Assembly (NCBI RefSeq): GCF_001613425.1
Contig: NZ_BDCI01000001.1
Coordinates: 124,001 to 188,000, forward strand
Source: Nocardia vulneris
GTDB taxonomy: Bacteria > Actinomycetota > Actinomycetes > Mycobacteriales > Mycobacteriaceae
Direction of reading: 5' to 3'
Length of the DNA: 64,000 nucleotides
How positions within the stretch are numbered: position 1 is the stretch's first letter; each line of letters starts with the position of its first letter. This document shows positions 1-11,584 of this stretch, in pieces. Made by a program: the position numbers and the translations under genes. Below the pieces are notes generated by a model. It was given only the letters and a program-made list of their open reading frames with translations, was not told the DNA's origin and did no database searches.

Positions 1-325
1 TCGCGATGTGCGTGCCGATCAGGCTGCCCATGCTGTGGCCGAGCACGTGATACGGCACCTCGGGCAGCGCGGCGAGCGCGTGCGTGAACTGCTCGCGAAC
101 CTCGTCGAGGGTCCACTCGGGCGGGTCCGCGTAGCGGTCTTCCCGCCCCGGCGGCTGTACCAGCAGCAGATCGATCTGCGGTGGCAGCCATTGTGTCCAA
201 GTCCAATACGCGCCGGCGGCGCCCCCGGCGGGCGGCACGCACACCAGGCAGGCGGTGCCCGGCCGGGCATCGGACACGACATGCTGCAGCCAGGGCGACG
301 GCTGCTTCAGTGTGCGCTGACTCAT
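1..325 (-). CDS. Type II thioesterase, partial (C-terminus beyond left edge)
   Basis: Editing thioesterase of the alpha/beta-hydrolase fold. Such enzymes remove stalled or wrong acyl groups from PKS or NRPS carrier proteins in the cytoplasm. Only residues 1-108 are in the window. Visible motifs are VPPAGG (residues 30-35), PGRE (59-62) and the nucleophile elbow GHSMG (96-100, Ser98). The Asp and His of the triad lie outside. The ATG at 325 follows the acyl-CoA dehydrogenase stop by 11 bases, so it is most likely the last visible gene of the PKS operon. Because the PKS ends in a damaged reductase domain, this enzyme could also be the release factor; that is inference. Confidence 0.88.
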   Translation of the reverse strand, partial: MSQRTLKQPSPWLQHVVSDARPGTACLVCVPPAGGAAGAYWTWTQWLPPQIDLLLVQPPGREDRYADPPEWTLDEVREQFTHALAALPEVPYHVLGHSMGSLIGTHIA

Positions 326-336
326 GCTCGGTTACC

Positions 337-1524
337 TCAGATCCTGCGATTGGCCGGCAGCACGAACCGCCGGAATACGAGTTCACGAAGCACGTCGTCG
401 CCGGCTTCGACGATGGTCACCGCCCGGATATCGCGCAGGTACTTGGCGATGGGCAGTTCGGTGGTATAGCCGAGGCCGCCGAACATCTCCGAGCCGACCG
501 TGGCCACCTGCCAGCCGGTCTGGCCGCAGAACATCTTGGTGGTCAGGGCCGACCGCAGCGCACCACGCTGGAGGAATTCCGCGGCGGGGTCCTCGGTCGC
601 CATGATGGTGTCGTATTCGGTTGCCGCGGCCAGGCATTGATTGCGCATGACGTCGATCTGCATTTCCATCTGCCCGAGTTTGCTTGCGAACACCGCATTC
701 TCGATGAGGGTGCGCCCGCCCAGCGGTTTGGTCATCGCGTAATCCAGGCAGATATCGCGGATCCGCCTGGCCACGCCGAGCGCGATGGTCCCGATCAGGA
801 TCCGGCTCGAGTTCAGGCCGACCTCGATGATCTTGAGTCCCGGCCCGTGCAGCACGTTGCCGCTCGGCACGACGCAGTCGGTGAACGACACCTGATAGGT
901 GCCCGCCGACCGGAGACCGATCATGTCCCAGCGTTTGACCACCTGCGCACCCGGCGTGTCCCGAGGCACGAGCACCGCGTGATAGGCGGCGCCCTTCTTG
1001 TCTCCGACGGACCTGGCGAACACGACGAGGTAATCGGCGAAGCCGGAATTGGTGGAGAACATCTTCTCGCCGTTGAGCACCACGTCGTCGCCGCGCCGGG
1101 TGAGCGTGGTGGCGAGATTGATCAGCTCGCTGCCCGCCGCCTGCTCGCTGCCCAGCGCGGCCGAGTACCCGCCCTCGCGGGTCATCGCCGTGAGGAACCG
1201 CTCTTTGAGTTCCGGTGCGCCGTAGAGCGAAACCATCGAGCTGCTGAGGATGGAGATCAGCAGGGTGAAGGCCGAGCCCGCGTCGGCGTAGGCGAGCTCG
1301 GAGACGAGGTCGATGCTGTCGGCGAGGCCGAGGCCGGCGCCACCGTATTCGGTGGGCAGCCACCAGTTCAGCAGTCCCCTCTTGTGCAGAGGTTCGTACA
1401 GTGCGAGGGGCGGTTCCGCGCCGGAATCGAATTCGGCGTCGTGGCCGAGCAACGTGGTCCGCGCGAACTCGCGGACGGCTTGCAGCGCTGCTGCCGGTGA
1501 CGGCGGCGGGTCGTCAGGATGCAC
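337..1524 (-). CDS. Acyl-CoA (or acyl-ACP) dehydrogenase
   Basis: FAD-dependent acyl-thioester dehydrogenase, 395 aa, a normal length for the family. An FAD/substrate-loop segment ALGSEQAAGSEL lies near residue 125, and the C-terminal helical domain has EMFGGLGYTTELPIAKYLRD followed by TIVEAGDD. Glu373 aligns with the catalytic base of short-chain acyl-CoA dehydrogenases. The start is GTG at 1524, three bases after the DUF3291 stop, so the genes are co-transcribed. In polyketide operons such enzymes desaturate an acyl-ACP or prepare an unusual starter or extender unit. Here it could add a second double bond to the diketide. The true substrate cannot be read from sequence. Confidence 0.85.
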   Translation of the reverse strand: MHPDDPPPSPAAALQAVREFARTTLLGHDAEFDSGAEPPLALYEPLHKRGLLNWWLPTEYGGAGLGLADSIDLVSELAYADAGSAFTLLISILSSSMVSLYGAPELKERFLTAMTREGGYSAALGSEQAAGSELINLATTLTRRGDDVVLNGEKMFSTNSGFADYLVVFARSVGDKKGAAYHAVLVPRDTPGAQVVKRWDMIGLRSAGTYQVSFTDCVVPSGNVLHGPGLKIIEVGLNSSRILIGTIALGVARRIRDICLDYAMTKPLGGRTLIENAVFASKLGQMEMQIDVMRNQCLAAATEYDTIMATEDPAAEFLQRGALRSALTTKMFCGQTGWQVATVGSEMFGGLGYTTELPIAKYLRDIRAVTIVEAGDDVLRELVFRRFVLPANRRI

Positions 1525-1527
1525 CGA

Positions 1528-1971
1528 TCAGTCCTTTCCGGATACGGGTGGCGGGAACGCGCGACGGAACGTAAATGCCTCCTGCGTCGGACCTTTCGCG
1601 TTCAGCAGGTCCAGCCTGGCCATGCTTTCGCCGACATCGGGCAGGCTGCCGACGGGCAGCCACCACAGCACCGACGGAGCACCGCGCGGCGGCTTGAACC
1701 ACTTCCGGCGGATGCGCAGGGAACCGGCGTGCTCGCCCCGATAGGTGAACTCCCGCAACGTCGCCATGTCCTCCCATACCGAAATGTTCAGCATGTAGGG
1801 GTCTTCGGGGAGATCGAACAGCGACTCGAGCCGGAAGACGAAACCCGGTGCCGCGCGGGCCATCGCGTCGATCTTCAACGCGAGCTCGTGGAAGTCGGCG
1901 AGCGTCTCGGACTTCAGCGAGTCGACGGCGTAAAGGATGTTCGCCTGCGCGAGATGATATTCACCACTCAT
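1528..1971 (-). CDS. DUF3291 domain protein in the PKS operon
   Basis: 147 aa. The segment around [13 protein letters not shown] and the later [18 protein letters not shown] and VLWWLPVG motifs are typical of DUF3291, a dimeric ferredoxin-like fold distantly related to antibiotic-biosynthesis monooxygenases. No catalytic activity is established for the family. The ATG (1971-1969) overlaps the TGA of the PKS gene in an ATGA junction, which implies translational coupling. It is therefore probably expressed in step with the PKS. A cofactor-free oxygenase or a cyclisation/chaperone role are possible; neither can be supported here. Confidence 0.75.
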   Translation of the reverse strand: MSGEYHLAQANILYAVDSLKSETLADFHELALKIDAMARAAPGFVFRLESLFDLPEDPYMLNISVWEDMATLREFTYRGEHAGSLRIRRKWFKPPRGAPSVLWWLPVGSLPDVGESMARLDLLNAKGPTQEAFTFRRAFPPPVSGKD

Positions 1972-4900
1972 CGTGTCGAGGCCTCCTGTGCGGCGGGCAG
2001 GTGGCCCGTCTCGATGAAATAGTCGATGGTCGCGGCAAGTGTCGCGGCGCTCGCGGGTGGATCGGATACGCCGACCGCTGTGAGCGCCGCCCGGGTCGCG
2101 GTGGACTCGAACGACGACCGGCCGGGGCCGGGCTGCTCGAAGGCGATCTCCGAGAAGGCTTGCAGCACCGGATGGGCGGCATTGTCGGGATCGCTGCCGA
2201 TCATGTCCGCCCACAGTCCGGCGGGGAGTTCGGCCAGCGGATATCCGCGGGCGACGAGAGCGGCGATGATCGATGCGAACGGCACCGGTTCCGGATTGGA
2301 CAGGTGGAAGATCGCACCGGCTGCTCTGCCGTCGCAGGCCAGGGCGGCAACGGCTTTCGCCGCGTAGTCGACCGGGATGATGTCGCCCGTGAGTTCGGTC
2401 GCGGGCGCGACGCCCGCTTGGACGCAACCCTGTACGACACGCCAGAGCAGGTCCGTCGGCGAGCACGCTCCGGTCTGCTGGTGACCGAACACTCTGGGCA
2501 ACCGGTAGATCGAGACAGGTAGCCCGCGTTCGCGTGCGCGCGAGACCATTTCCTCCGCGATCCATCCGGACTGTGCGTGCTCGCCCTTCAGTGCGTCCGA
2601 CGGGCCGGTAGGTGCGTCCTCGGTCAGTGCGGCCCCCTCGGTGTCCTGCGGTCCGAAGACGGCGAACGTGGACAGCTGATGCACCGGGACCGTCCGGTGG
2701 CGGGCGGCCAGGCGCAGGACGGCCGCCACCCCTTCCGTCGGCTCGGATTCGTCCACGACTGTGGCGCAATGGAAGACGCCGTCCACGGTGCGGGCCAGCG
2801 TGTCGAACTCCGCCTCGGTCAAGCCGAGATGGGCATCGGTGAGCTTGCCGGGCACCGCGATCAGGCGTGCGGCCGGCGCGTCGTCCCACAGCCGGTACCC
2901 GCGCATCGTGTCCCGCAGCTGGGCCAGGCCCTGCGCCGCGTTCGGCGACTCGACGAGGCAGTGCACGGTCGCCGAGGTCCGGTCGAGCAGTTCACGGACC
3001 AGGAAGCTGCCGACGAATCCGCTTGCGCCCGTGACGAAGAGGTGTGCGGCGGCAGCCAGGGCGAGCGGGCCGGAGGTTGCTGCGGGCACGATATCGGCGG
3101 GCAGCCGTACCTGGTCCGGTGCCGGTGGTTCGACCGCGATGGACTCGTCGTCACCGGTCAGGATCGTGGCGATCCGCGCGGCGAGCCCGGTCGGCGTCGG
3201 CGTCTGGAAGACGGCGTTCGCGGACAGGTGCCCGGTCAGCCCGAGCTGATGCACCAGTCGATTTCGCAATTCGAGCGAGGCGAGCGAATCGAAACCCAGC
3301 GACATCAGCGGCAGATCGGCGGCGACCTCGTCGGCCGAGGCCAGGTTCGCGACCTCGGCGGCGTGCCGGGTGACGATCCGGACCAGCTCTTCTCGGCGTT
3401 GTGCCGCGGGCAAGCCGATCAGATGGTCACGCAGCCGCTCGCGTTCGCGTGCGGTGTCATCCGCCTTGGGTGCGCTCGTGGCCTGGCGGGGCCGGGGCGC
3501 GGCCCGGAGCATATCGCGCAGCATCGCCGGAATGAGCTGGGCGTCACCGGATCTGGTCAACTGGATGCGGCAGGGAATGGCGAGCGGCCGATCCGCGGCG
3601 CGGGCCGCGTCGAAGAGCGCGCAGCCGTCCGCGGCGTCCAGCGGCAGCAGCCCCCACCGGCTCAGGCGGGCGTGGTCCACCTCGGACAGGCCCTCGGTCA
3701 TGCCCGCGTCGCTCGCCCACGGACCCCACGCCAGCGAGATACCCGGCAGTCCGTGCGCGCGGCGGTGCTGCACGAGCGCGTCCAGGAAGGCGTTGCCCGC
3801 CGCGTAATTGGCCTGCCCCGGCGTGCCGAGCACGCCCGCCACCGAGGAGTAGGTCAGGAAGCCGGACAGCCCGAGGTCCTCGGTGAGCAGATGCAGGTTC
3901 ACCGCGCCGTCCACCTTGGCGCGCAGGACGCGCTCGATCTGGGCGTCGGTGAGCGTCTCGATGGTACCGTCGTCGAGCACCCCGGCCGCGTGGATCACCG
4001 CCCCGAGCGGCCGATCGGCGGGCAGTGAACGCAGCAGGTCGGCGGTGGCCGCGTAGTCGGCGATATCGCATGCCGCCACCCGGACCGCGGCACCGAGTGC
4101 GTTCAGTTCCGCGACGAGTTCGGCTGCGCCGGGCGATGTTTCGCCGCGCCGGCTGACCAGGAGCAGGTGCCGGACGTGATGCGCGGTCACGAGGTGGCGC
4201 GCGAGCAGTCCGCCGAGTCCACCGGTGCCGCCGGTGATCAGCACGGTCTGGTCCGGATCCGCCAAGGGTGGCGCGGTGGCTTCGGTGCGCAACGGGCCGA
4301 TCCGGGGTGTGCTCAGGTGACCGTCGCGAATCGCGATCTGCTCCTCGGCGGTGCGCAACGCCGAGGGCAGCACACGCGCGGAGGCAGGTTCGTCATCTAG
4401 ATCCACCAGGACGAACCGGCCGGGGTATTCGGCCTGCGCCGTGCGGATCAGTCCCCAGACCGCGGCGCTCGCCAGATCGGTGACGTCTTCGTCGGGGGTG
4501 GTCGCAACCGCACGATGGGTGATCACCGCGAGCCGTGCCGCCGTGCCGCCGGTGGCCGCGAGCCACGCCCGGATATCGGACAGCACCTGCCGCACGCTGT
4601 CGAGCGCCGCGCGGGCCACGCCGTCGGGGGTGGCGGCGGGTGCGACGTCGAGCAGCACCGGGCCCGACTCACCCGCGGCGGTGACATCGGCACAGCGGCC
4701 GAATGCGATTCCGGCGTCGGCGAGTTGGTCGCCGAGGGCGTCGCCCAGCACCCACAGCTCGTCACTTGTTCCGGTATCGGCGGGTGCGGCCAGCGAGGTC
4801 CAGCGGACCGTGGACAGCGCCTGGGTCGCACTTTGAAGCAGGGAACCGGCGGGCCGGAAACTCAGCGTCGCGATCTGGCCGACGGCCTCGCCCGCGTCGT

Positions 4901-7900
4901 CGGCGAGGTCGACGCGGAACTCGGTGTCGCCGAGGGGAGTGATGCGGGCTCGGACCGCTGCCGCGCCGAGCGTGTACAGGCCGACCCCCGTCCACGTGAA
5001 CGGCAGGACCGCCGCGTGCGTGAGCGCGTTCCGGTCGGCCATGGCGGCGAGGCAGCCGTGTAGCACCGCGTCGGTCAAGGCGGGGTGCAGACCGTATTGC
5101 CCGGCGTCCGAGGTTATTTCGTCCGGCAGGCGCGATTCGAGGTAGTACTCGTCGCCGCGCCGCCACAGTCGGTCCAGGCCGCGGAAGGCGGGCCCGTACG
5201 CCATTCCCGCCTGTGCCGCACGGTCGTAGACGGCGTCCACGTCCATCGGTGCGGCGTCGGTGGGCGGCCACTCGGCGAACCCGTCGGCCGGTGGCTCCCA
5301 CGTGGGGGACACCGTGCCGTGCGCGTGCCGGGTCCACGCGCCGAGGCCGCCGCGCCGGGAGTACAGGCTGACCTGCCGTCCGCCGGTGTCGTCCACCGCG
5401 CCGACGGCGAGCTGGACCTGGACCGTGTCGTCGCCGGGCAGCTCCAGCGGAGCCTCGAGCACCAGCTCGTCGACCCATTCGGCGCCCACCTGTTCGCCTG
5501 CCCGCAACGCGAGTTCGACCATCGCGGTACCCGGCAGGATCGCCGCGCCGCCGACCGTGTGGTCCGCCAGCCAGGGCTGGCTGTCCAGGGACAGGCTCGC
5601 GGTGAACAGGTGCCCCGCGGTGTCGGCGAGTTGCACGCCCGCACCGATCAACGGGTGGGCCGGCCGTTCGAGCCCGGCCGCGGTGAGGTCGGCCGGACCG
5701 GTGCGCGGCGCTTCGGTGAGCCAGTAGCGCTGACGCTGGAAAGCATAGGTGGGCAGCGGGATTCGGCGCGCTCGAGTCGGCGCGAAATAGGCGTCCCAGT
5801 CGACGGGCACGCCGTACGCGTGCGCTTGCGCGAGGGCGGCGGTCATGCGATCGAGACCGCCGTCGTCGCGGCGCAGGGTGGCGACGACGGCCGCGTCGGC
5901 CCCGGTCGCCTCGATGGTGCTTTCGATACCGAAGGCGAGCACCGGGTGCGGGCTGATCTCGAGGAAGACGTGATGTCCGGCGGTCAGCAGCCGGCGCGTG
6001 GCGTTCTCGAATTCGACCGGCCTGCGCAGATTCTGCCACCAGTAGTTCGCGTCGAGCGCGGTGTGCTCGATCGGCGCGCCGGTCACCGTGGAGATCATCG
6101 GCACCGATCCGGCGCGCGGCCGCACCCGGGCGAGCGCGTCGAGCAGCTCGGGTTCGAGCGGGTCCACGTGACTGCTGTGCGAGGCGTAGTCCGCGTTGAT
6201 GGTCCGGGTGTGCACGCCCGCGGCCGCACATTCGGCCTGGAGTTCCGCGATCGCGTCCGGTTCGCCGCAGACCACCGTCGACTCGGGCCCGTTCGCCGCG
6301 GCGACGGACAACCGAGTGCCGAACCGTGCCATGCGTTCTCGTGCCGCGGCCGCGCCCAGGCCGAGCGAGAGCATCGCGCCGGTCCCCGACAACGGTAAGA
6401 CCGCCCGGCTGCGTCGCGTCACGATGAGCGCGCCGTCGTCCAGCGACAGTGCACCCGCGACGCAGGCGGCGGCGATCTCGCCCTGGGAATGTCCTACTAC
6501 CGCAGCGGGTTCGACGCCGTGGGCTTGCCACACCCGGGCCAGGGCGACCATCACGGCCCACAGCACCGGCTGCACGACATCGACCCGATCGAGACTCGGT
6601 GCGCCCGCGGCATTGTCGAGTACATCGTGCAACGACCACGGGACGTACCGGGCCAGCGCGTCAGCGCACTCGGCCAAGCTCTGCGCGAACACCGGCGACG
6701 ACTTCCGCAGCGCCGCCGCCATTTCCGGCCACTGCCCGCCCTGTCCGGGGAACACGAAGACCGGACGCGGGTCCGGCCAGGCGGTCCCGCGCACCACGTG
6801 CGGCGCGGCCTCGTCGCGCGACAGCGCCGTGAGACCGGTCAGCAGTTCGTCGCGGTCGGCGCCGACCACTACGGCCCGGTGGTCGAACCGAGAGCGGTGC
6901 AGCGCCAGGGAGAATCCGATGTCCTCGGGGCGTTCGGTCGCCGCCGCGGTGAGCAGCGCCGCGGCCTGCCCGGGCAGGGCCGCGGCACTGCGGGCGGTGA
7001 CCACCCACGGCGTCACCTCGGCCGGTGGGCCACTCGGCACCGTGTCGAGTGGCGGCACCGGAGCTTCCTCGAGGATCACGTGTGCGTTCGTGCCACTGAT
7101 GCCGAACGAGGACACCCCGCACCGCCGTACCCGCTCGCCACGCGGCCACGGCACCGCTTCGGCGAGCGGCCGCACACCGGCCTCCGCCCAGTCCACATGC
7201 CGCGACGGCGTCGTGAAATGCACCAGCGCGGGCAATGTTTCGTGCCGCATTGCCAGCACCATCTTGATCACCCCGGCCACGCCGGCGGCCGCCTGCGGAT
7301 GACCGATGTTCGACTTCACACTGCCGACCCACAGCGGGTGCTGCGCCGGGCGGCCCGTGCCGTAGGCCGCGATGAGCGCGCCTGCCTCGATCGGGTCGCC
7401 GAGCGAGGTGCCCGTCCCGTGCGCCTCGACGGCGTCCACCTCGGCCGGCGAGAGGTCGCAGGCGTGCAGCGCGTCGCGGATCACCCGTTGCTGGGCGGGC
7501 CCGTTCGGCGCGGTGAGACCGTTGCTCGCGCCGTCGGAGTTGATCGCCGAGCCGCGCAGCACCGCGAGTATCTCGTGCCCGTTGGCGCGGGCGTCGGACA
7601 GTCGCTCCAGCACCAGCATGCCGACGCCTTCGCCCCAGCCGGCCCCGTCGGCGTTGTCGGAGAACGGTTTCGAACGTCCGTCCGGAGCCAGTCCGCCCTG
7701 CCGGGACATCTCGGTGATCACCCGTGGATGGCACATCACCGTCGCGCCGCCCGCCAGCGCGAGCGAGCATTCGCCCCGACGCAGCGAAGCGGCGGCCGCG
7801 TGCAGCGCGACCAGCGACGACGAGCACGCCGTGTCGATGGTGACCGCGGGGCCCTGTAAACCCAGCGTGTAGGCGATCCGGCCGGACGCGACGCTGCCGA

Positions 7901-8423
7901 GTTCGCCGGTGAGCAGATAGCCTTCGGTGTCGTTCGGCGGTGCCTGTAGCGGCACGCTGTAGTCCTGGTAGATCACCCCGGCGAAGACGCCGGTGCGGCT
8001 GCCGGTCAACGTGGCCGGATCGATGGCGGCGCGTTCGAGGGATTCCCAGGCGCATTCGAGCAGCAGCCGCTGCTGCGGATTGATCGCGGCGGCCTCGCGC
8101 GGTGTGATCCCGAAGAACCCGGCGTCGAAAAGTGCTGCGTCCCGCAGGAATCCGCCCTCGCGCACGTAGGTTGTGCCGGGGTGCTCCGGATCGGGGTGGT
8201 AAAGGGTGTCGGTGTCCCAACCGCGGTCCGTGGGAAAGGGCGCGATCGCGTCACCGTCGGCGGCGAGCAGATCCCAGAGATCCTCCGGCGAGCGCACGCC
8301 GCCGGGAAAGCGGCACGCCATGCCGATGATCGCGATCGGCTCGCTGATCCGCGCTTTCAGCCGCTCGTTCTCCTTCAGCGACTCGCGCAGCGCCTCGACG
8401 AGTTCGTCAACCGATGTGTTCAC
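1968..8423 (-). CDS. Type I modular PKS, KS-AT-DH-KR-ACP-R
   Basis: 2151 aa, one full extension module plus a terminal reductase-type domain. Order: N-terminal docking helix (1-27); KS (about 28-455) with Cys200, His335, His375; AT (about 550-870) with GHSQG (Ser646) and YASH (746-749), the methylmalonyl signature; DH (about 922-1195) with HxxxGxxxxP at His955 and Asp1118; KR (about 1393-1625) with LDD (1483-1485, B-type) and Tyr1540; ACP (Ser1713); R domain (about 1793-2151) with the TGASGFVGS nucleotide loop (1798-1806). There is no ER or TE. In the R domain the expected YxxxK reads HAQSG (His1949, Gly1953), so both catalytic residues are missing. The predicted bound product is 2-methylpent-2-enoyl-ACP if primed with propionyl. 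Confidence 0.95.
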   Translation of the reverse strand: MNTSVDELVEALRESLKENERLKARISEPIAIIGMACRFPGGVRSPEDLWDLLAADGDAIAPFPTDRGWDTDTLYHPDPEHPGTTYVREGGFLRDAALFDAGFFGITPREAAAINPQQRLLLECAWESLERAAIDPATLTGSRTGVFAGVIYQDYSVPLQAPPNDTEGYLLTGELGSVASGRIAYTLGLQGPAVTIDTACSSSLVALHAAAASLRRGECSLALAGGATVMCHPRVITEMSRQGGLAPDGRSKPFSDNADGAGWGEGVGMLVLERLSDARANGHEILAVLRGSAINSDGASNGLTAPNGPAQQRVIRDALHACDLSPAEVDAVEAHGTGTSLGDPIEAGALIAAYGTGRPAQHPLWVGSVKSNIGHPQAAAGVAGVIKMVLAMRHETLPALVHFTTPSRHVDWAEAGVRPLAEAVPWPRGERVRRCGVSSFGISGTNAHVILEEAPVPPLDTVPSGPPAEVTPWVVTARSAAALPGQAAALLTAAATERPEDIGFSLALHRSRFDHRAVVVGADRDELLTGLTALSRDEAAPHVVRGTAWPDPRPVFVFPGQGGQWPEMAAALRKSSPVFAQSLAECADALARYVPWSLHDVLDNAAGAPSLDRVDVVQPVLWAVMVALARVWQAHGVEPAAVVGHSQGEIAAACVAGALSLDDGALIVTRRSRAVLPLSGTGAMLSLGLGAAAARERMARFGTRLSVAAANGPESTVVCGEPDAIAELQAECAAAGVHTRTINADYASHSSHVDPLEPELLDALARVRPRAGSVPMISTVTGAPIEHTALDANYWWQNLRRPVEFENATRRLLTAGHHVFLEISPHPVLAFGIESTIEATGADAAVVATLRRDDGGLDRMTAALAQAHAYGVPVDWDAYFAPTRARRIPLPTYAFQRQRYWLTEAPRTGPADLTAAGLERPAHPLIGAGVQLADTAGHLFTASLSLDSQPWLADHTVGGAAILPGTAMVELALRAGEQVGAEWVDELVLEAPLELPGDDTVQVQLAVGAVDDTGGRQVSLYSRRGGLGAWTRHAHGTVSPTWEPPADGFAEWPPTDAAPMDVDAVYDRAAQAGMAYGPAFRGLDRLWRRGDEYYLESRLPDEITSDAGQYGLHPALTDAVLHGCLAAMADRNALTHAAVLPFTWTGVGLYTLGAAAVRARITPLGDTEFRVDLADDAGEAVGQIATLSFRPAGSLLQSATQALSTVRWTSLAAPADTGTSDELWVLGDALGDQLADAGIAFGRCADVTAAGESGPVLLDVAPAATPDGVARAALDSVRQVLSDIRAWLAATGGTAARLAVITHRAVATTPDEDVTDLASAAVWGLIRTAQAEYPGRFVLVDLDDEPASARVLPSALRTAEEQIAIRDGHLSTPRIGPLRTEATAPPLADPDQTVLITGGTGGLGGLLARHLVTAHHVRHLLLVSRRGETSPGAAELVAELNALGAAVRVAACDIADYAATADLLRSLPADRPLGAVIHAAGVLDDGTIETLTDAQIERVLRAKVDGAVNLHLLTEDLGLSGFLTYSSVAGVLGTPGQANYAAGNAFLDALVQHRRAHGLPGISLAWGPWASDAGMTEGLSEVDHARLSRWGLLPLDAADGCALFDAARAADRPLAIPCRIQLTRSGDAQLIPAMLRDMLRAAPRPRQATSAPKADDTARERERLRDHLIGLPAAQRREELVRIVTRHAAEVANLASADEVAADLPLMSLGFDSLASLELRNRLVHQLGLTGHLSANAVFQTPTPTGLAARIATILTGDDESIAVEPPAPDQVRLPADIVPAATSGPLALAAAAHLFVTGASGFVGSFLVRELLDRTSATVHCLVESPNAAQGLAQLRDTMRGYRLWDDAPAARLIAVPGKLTDAHLGLTEAEFDTLARTVDGVFHCATVVDESEPTEGVAAVLRLAARHRTVPVHQLSTFAVFGPQDTEGAALTEDAPTGPSDALKGEHAQSGWIAEEMVSRARERGLPVSIYRLPRVFGHQQTGACSPTDLLWRVVQGCVQAGVAPATELTGDIIPVDYAAKAVAALACDGRAAGAIFHLSNPEPVPFASIIAALVARGYPLAELPAGLWADMIGSDPDNAAHPVLQAFSEIAFEQPGPGRSSFESTATRAALTAVGVSDPPASAATLAATIDYFIETGHLPAAQEASTR

Positions 8424-11400
8424 CGTGCCTCCTTACCGAGCGCCAGCCGCACCAGCTCGGCGCCGTCCATATCGTCGAATCCGCGCGGACCGCGGGTGGT
8501 GGGCGCCGGGGCGACGTCGCGATCCGGGGCGGCGCTCGGGTCGTCGCCGAGTCCGGCGAGGTGGTCGGCGAGCGCACGCGGCGCGGGGTAGTCGTAGATG
8601 AGGGTGGTCGGCAGGCGTCGCCCCAGCGCGACGCTCAGCCGGTTGCGCAACTCCACGCTGGTCATGGACTCGAAGCCGAGCGCCTTGAACGACAAGTCGG
8701 TGTTCACCTCGGCGGCGGTGTCCAGGCCGAGCACCGCGGCGATTTCGCGCGCCACCAGCGCCCGGATATCGTGCGGGGTGGTGGCCGGCGCGGCCGGCTC
8801 CGGATCGGTGAGCGCTACCGGCGCAGCGTCGGCGGCCGGAACTCCGGGTGCGTCGAGCCAATAGCGCCGACGCTGGAACGCATAGGTGGGCAAAGGGATT
8901 CGGCGCGGCTGGACCGGCGCGAAATACGTGTGCCAGTCGACGGCGACGCCGTGGGCCTCGGCTTGGGCCAGCGACATGGTCAGGCGGTCCGGTCCGCCGT
9001 CGTCGCGGCGCAGCGTCGCGAGCACCGCGGCGTCGGCTCCGGCGGCCTCGATGGTGCCTTCGAGGCCGAAGGCGAGGACCGGGTGCGGGCTGATCTCGAT
9101 GAACACGTGGTGCCCCGCGTCGAGCAGACTACGGGTGGCGGCCTCGAACTGAACCGGCCTGCGCAGGTTTTGCCACCAATACCCGGCGTCGAGCGCATCG
9201 TGCCGGATCGGCGCGCCGGTGACCGTCGAATACAGGGGCACCGCTCCCGTGCGCGGCCGCACCGGCGCGAGTGTTTCGCGCAGTTCGTGCTCGACGGGGT
9301 CGACGTGGCTGCTGTGCGAGGCGTAGTCCGCGTTGATCGGGCGGGCGCGGATGTCGTCGCGTTCGCATTCGGCTTGTAATTGCGCGATCGCCGCGGGTTC
9401 ACCGCACACCACCACCGCGCCCGGACCGTTGATCGCGGCGATGTCGAGCCGGGTTCCCCACCGTGCCATCCGCTTTCGTGCTGCCTCGGCCCCGAGCCCG
9501 AGCGAGAGCATCGCGCCGGTCCCGGACAGCGCCAGCACCACCTGACTGCGGCGCGCGACCACCCGGGCCCCGTCGTCGAGGGAGAGCGCACCCGCGACGC
9601 AGGCAGCGGCGATCTCGCCTTGCGAATGTCCCACCACCGCAGCGGGTTCCACACCGTAGCCCTGCCACGTCCGGGCCAGGGCGACCATCACCGCCCACAG
9701 CACCGGCTGTACGACGTCGACGCGCTCGAGGCTCGGCGCGCCCGCGACGCCGTCGAGGACATCCGAGAGCGACCAAGGCAGATAGGGCCGCAGCGCCGCG
9801 GCGCAATCGGCCAGGTGCCCGGCGAACTCCGGTGACGATTTCGCCAGTGCGGTCGCCATTCCCGGCCACTGTCCACCCTGCCCCGGAAAGACGAAGACCG
9901 GTCGTGGTGCGGACCACGCCGTGCCGCGCACCACCTGCGGCGCGGGCGCGCCGTGTACCACCGCTTCGAGGCCCGACACCAGCTCCGCCCGGTCGGTACC
10001 GACGATCACTGCCCGATGATCGAAGCGGGACCGCGTGACGGCCAGCGAGTACCCGATGTCCGCGGGCCGCTCGGTTTCCGCGGTTGCCAGCAGTCGCGCT
10101 GCCTGCGCGCGCAGGGCTGTCGCGCTGCGGGCCGAGATCACCCACGCCAGCACGTCCGCCGGTGCGGCCTCGACGGGGTCGGCCGCGTCGAATTCCGGTG
10201 CCTCCTCGACGATCACGTGCGCGTTGGTGCCGGCCACGCCGAAGGAGGACACCCCGCAGCGTCGCGGGCGGTCTCCGCGCGGCCACGGCGCGGTCTCGGC
10301 GAGTGGCAGCACCGCGGCCGCCGCCCAGTCCACCTCCGGCGACGGGGTGCCGAAACGTACCAGGGCGGGCAGCTTTTCGTGCTGCAGTGCCAGGACGGAC
10401 TTGATCAGCCCGGCCACGCCTGCGGCGGCTTGCGCATGGCCGATATTGGATTTCACGCTGCCGACCCGCAACGGCCGGTCCCGTGCCCGATCGACACCGT
10501 AGGTCGCGACCAAGGCGGTGGCCTCGGCCCGGTCACCGGCTCTGGTGCCGGAGCCGTGCGCCTCGACGGCAGCCACGTCGGCCGCGGACAGTCCGGCGTC
10601 GGCCAGCGCCCGCGTGATCAACTGCTGCTGGGCCGTGGCGCTCGGCGCGGTGAGACCGGCGCTCGCGCCGTCGGAATTGACCGCGGAGCCGCGGATCACC
10701 GCCAGCACCCGGTGCCCGTTCGCCTGCGCGTCCGACAGTCGCGCCAGCAGGATCATGCCCGCCCCTTCGGACCAGACCGTGCCGTCCGCGTCGGCGGCGA
10801 ACGGTTTCGCCCTGCCGTCCGGTGCGAGTCCCTGCTGCCTGGTGAATTCGGTGAAGAACCCCGGTGTCGGCATGACAGAGACGCCGCCGGCCAGCGCGCG
10901 GGCACACTCCCGGGCGCGAAGTGCCTGTACCGCAAGGTGAATGGCGACGAGTGAACCGGACGAGGCGGTATCGATCGAGATCGCGGGACCGGTGACCCCG
11001 AGCGTGTAGGCGATCCGGCCACTGATCGCGGCGGCTATGTTCCCGGTCAACATCAGCCCGGCCGCGCCCTCCGGCGCCAGGTGCAGCGGCGGTCCGTACG
11101 CGGTGGACAGCTGCGCCGCGTACACGCCGGTATCGGTATCGCGCAGCGAGTGCGGGTCGAGCATGGCGTGTTCGCAAGCCTCCCAAGCGACTTCGAGCAG
11201 GAGCCGCTGCTCGGGATGCATCGCGGCCGCCTCGCGCGGGGAGATGCCGAAGAAGGCGGCGTCGAACGCGGCGGCATCGAGGAAGCCGCCGCGATGCACC
11301 GCACTGGCCCCCGCGCGGGCGGGATCGGCGCGAAGGCGGTCGAGATCCCAGCCGCGATCGGCCGGGAAATCGGTGACGGCCGTCGCACCGGTGGACAGGA

Positions 11401-11506
11401 AGTCCCAGAATGCTTGCGGGGAACTCGAATTGCCGGGATACCGGCAGGCCATACCGATGATGGCGATCGGTTCCGCTGCCGTTTCGTGTGTCCTGAACGC
11501 GGACAT
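8420..11506 (-). CDS. PKS loading protein, KS(Ser)-AT-ACP
   Basis: 1028 aa. KS (about 12-430), AT with GHSQG and YASH (methylmalonyl type), and a C-terminal ACP with the LGFES attachment site. The KS active-site motif is DTASSGS, with Ser182 (codon TCG at 10963-10961) where extension KS domains have Cys. The two active-site His positions are kept (EAHGSGT; SNIGH). This is the pattern of a decarboxylating loading KS, classically Cys to Gln, which would turn methylmalonyl-ACP into a propionyl starter. I chose ATG 11506 because GAGGGGGATT lies just upstream; an in-frame TTG at 11521 is a weaker choice. The stop overlaps the next PKS start (ATGA). Confidence 0.93.
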   Translation of the reverse strand: MSAFRTHETAAEPIAIIGMACRYPGNSSSPQAFWDFLSTGATAVTDFPADRGWDLDRLRADPARAGASAVHRGGFLDAAAFDAAFFGISPREAAAMHPEQRLLLEVAWEACEHAMLDPHSLRDTDTGVYAAQLSTAYGPPLHLAPEGAAGLMLTGNIAAAISGRIAYTLGVTGPAISIDTASSGSLVAIHLAVQALRARECARALAGGVSVMPTPGFFTEFTRQQGLAPDGRAKPFAADADGTVWSEGAGMILLARLSDAQANGHRVLAVIRGSAVNSDGASAGLTAPSATAQQQLITRALADAGLSAADVAAVEAHGSGTRAGDRAEATALVATYGVDRARDRPLRVGSVKSNIGHAQAAAGVAGLIKSVLALQHEKLPALVRFGTPSPEVDWAAAAVLPLAETAPWPRGDRPRRCGVSSFGVAGTNAHVIVEEAPEFDAADPVEAAPADVLAWVISARSATALRAQAARLLATAETERPADIGYSLAVTRSRFDHRAVIVGTDRAELVSGLEAVVHGAPAPQVVRGTAWSAPRPVFVFPGQGGQWPGMATALAKSSPEFAGHLADCAAALRPYLPWSLSDVLDGVAGAPSLERVDVVQPVLWAVMVALARTWQGYGVEPAAVVGHSQGEIAAACVAGALSLDDGARVVARRSQVVLALSGTGAMLSLGLGAEAARKRMARWGTRLDIAAINGPGAVVVCGEPAAIAQLQAECERDDIRARPINADYASHSSHVDPVEHELRETLAPVRPRTGAVPLYSTVTGAPIRHDALDAGYWWQNLRRPVQFEAATRSLLDAGHHVFIEISPHPVLAFGLEGTIEAAGADAAVLATLRRDDGGPDRLTMSLAQAEAHGVAVDWHTYFAPVQPRRIPLPTYAFQRRRYWLDAPGVPAADAAPVALTDPEPAAPATTPHDIRALVAREIAAVLGLDTAAEVNTDLSFKALGFESMTSVELRNRLSVALGRRLPTTLIYDYPAPRALADHLAGLGDDPSAAPDRDVAPAPTTRGPRGFDDMDGAELVRLALGKEAR

Positions 11507-11584
11507 AATCCCCCTCGCCAAAGGTGGCCGCGGCGGCGGCCGGGTAGATCGCGGTGTCGAATTCGTCGAGTCGGTGCCGTGCCG

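Noticed and set aside
1972..2889. N-terminal extension of the DUF3291 frame into the PKS
   Set aside because: The extension is an off-frame reading of PKS sequence; the ATGA overlap at 1968-1971 marks the real start.
4762..6639. Long open frame of about 625 codons inside the PKS on the same strand
   Set aside because: It is a shifted frame of the PKS gene, with Arg-rich composition and no domain, a normal effect of high GC.
1968..8423. Enoylreductase or thioesterase domain in the PKS
   Set aside because: No ER segment lies between DH and KR, and the C-terminus is a reductase-type Rossmann domain with no GxSxG elbow.
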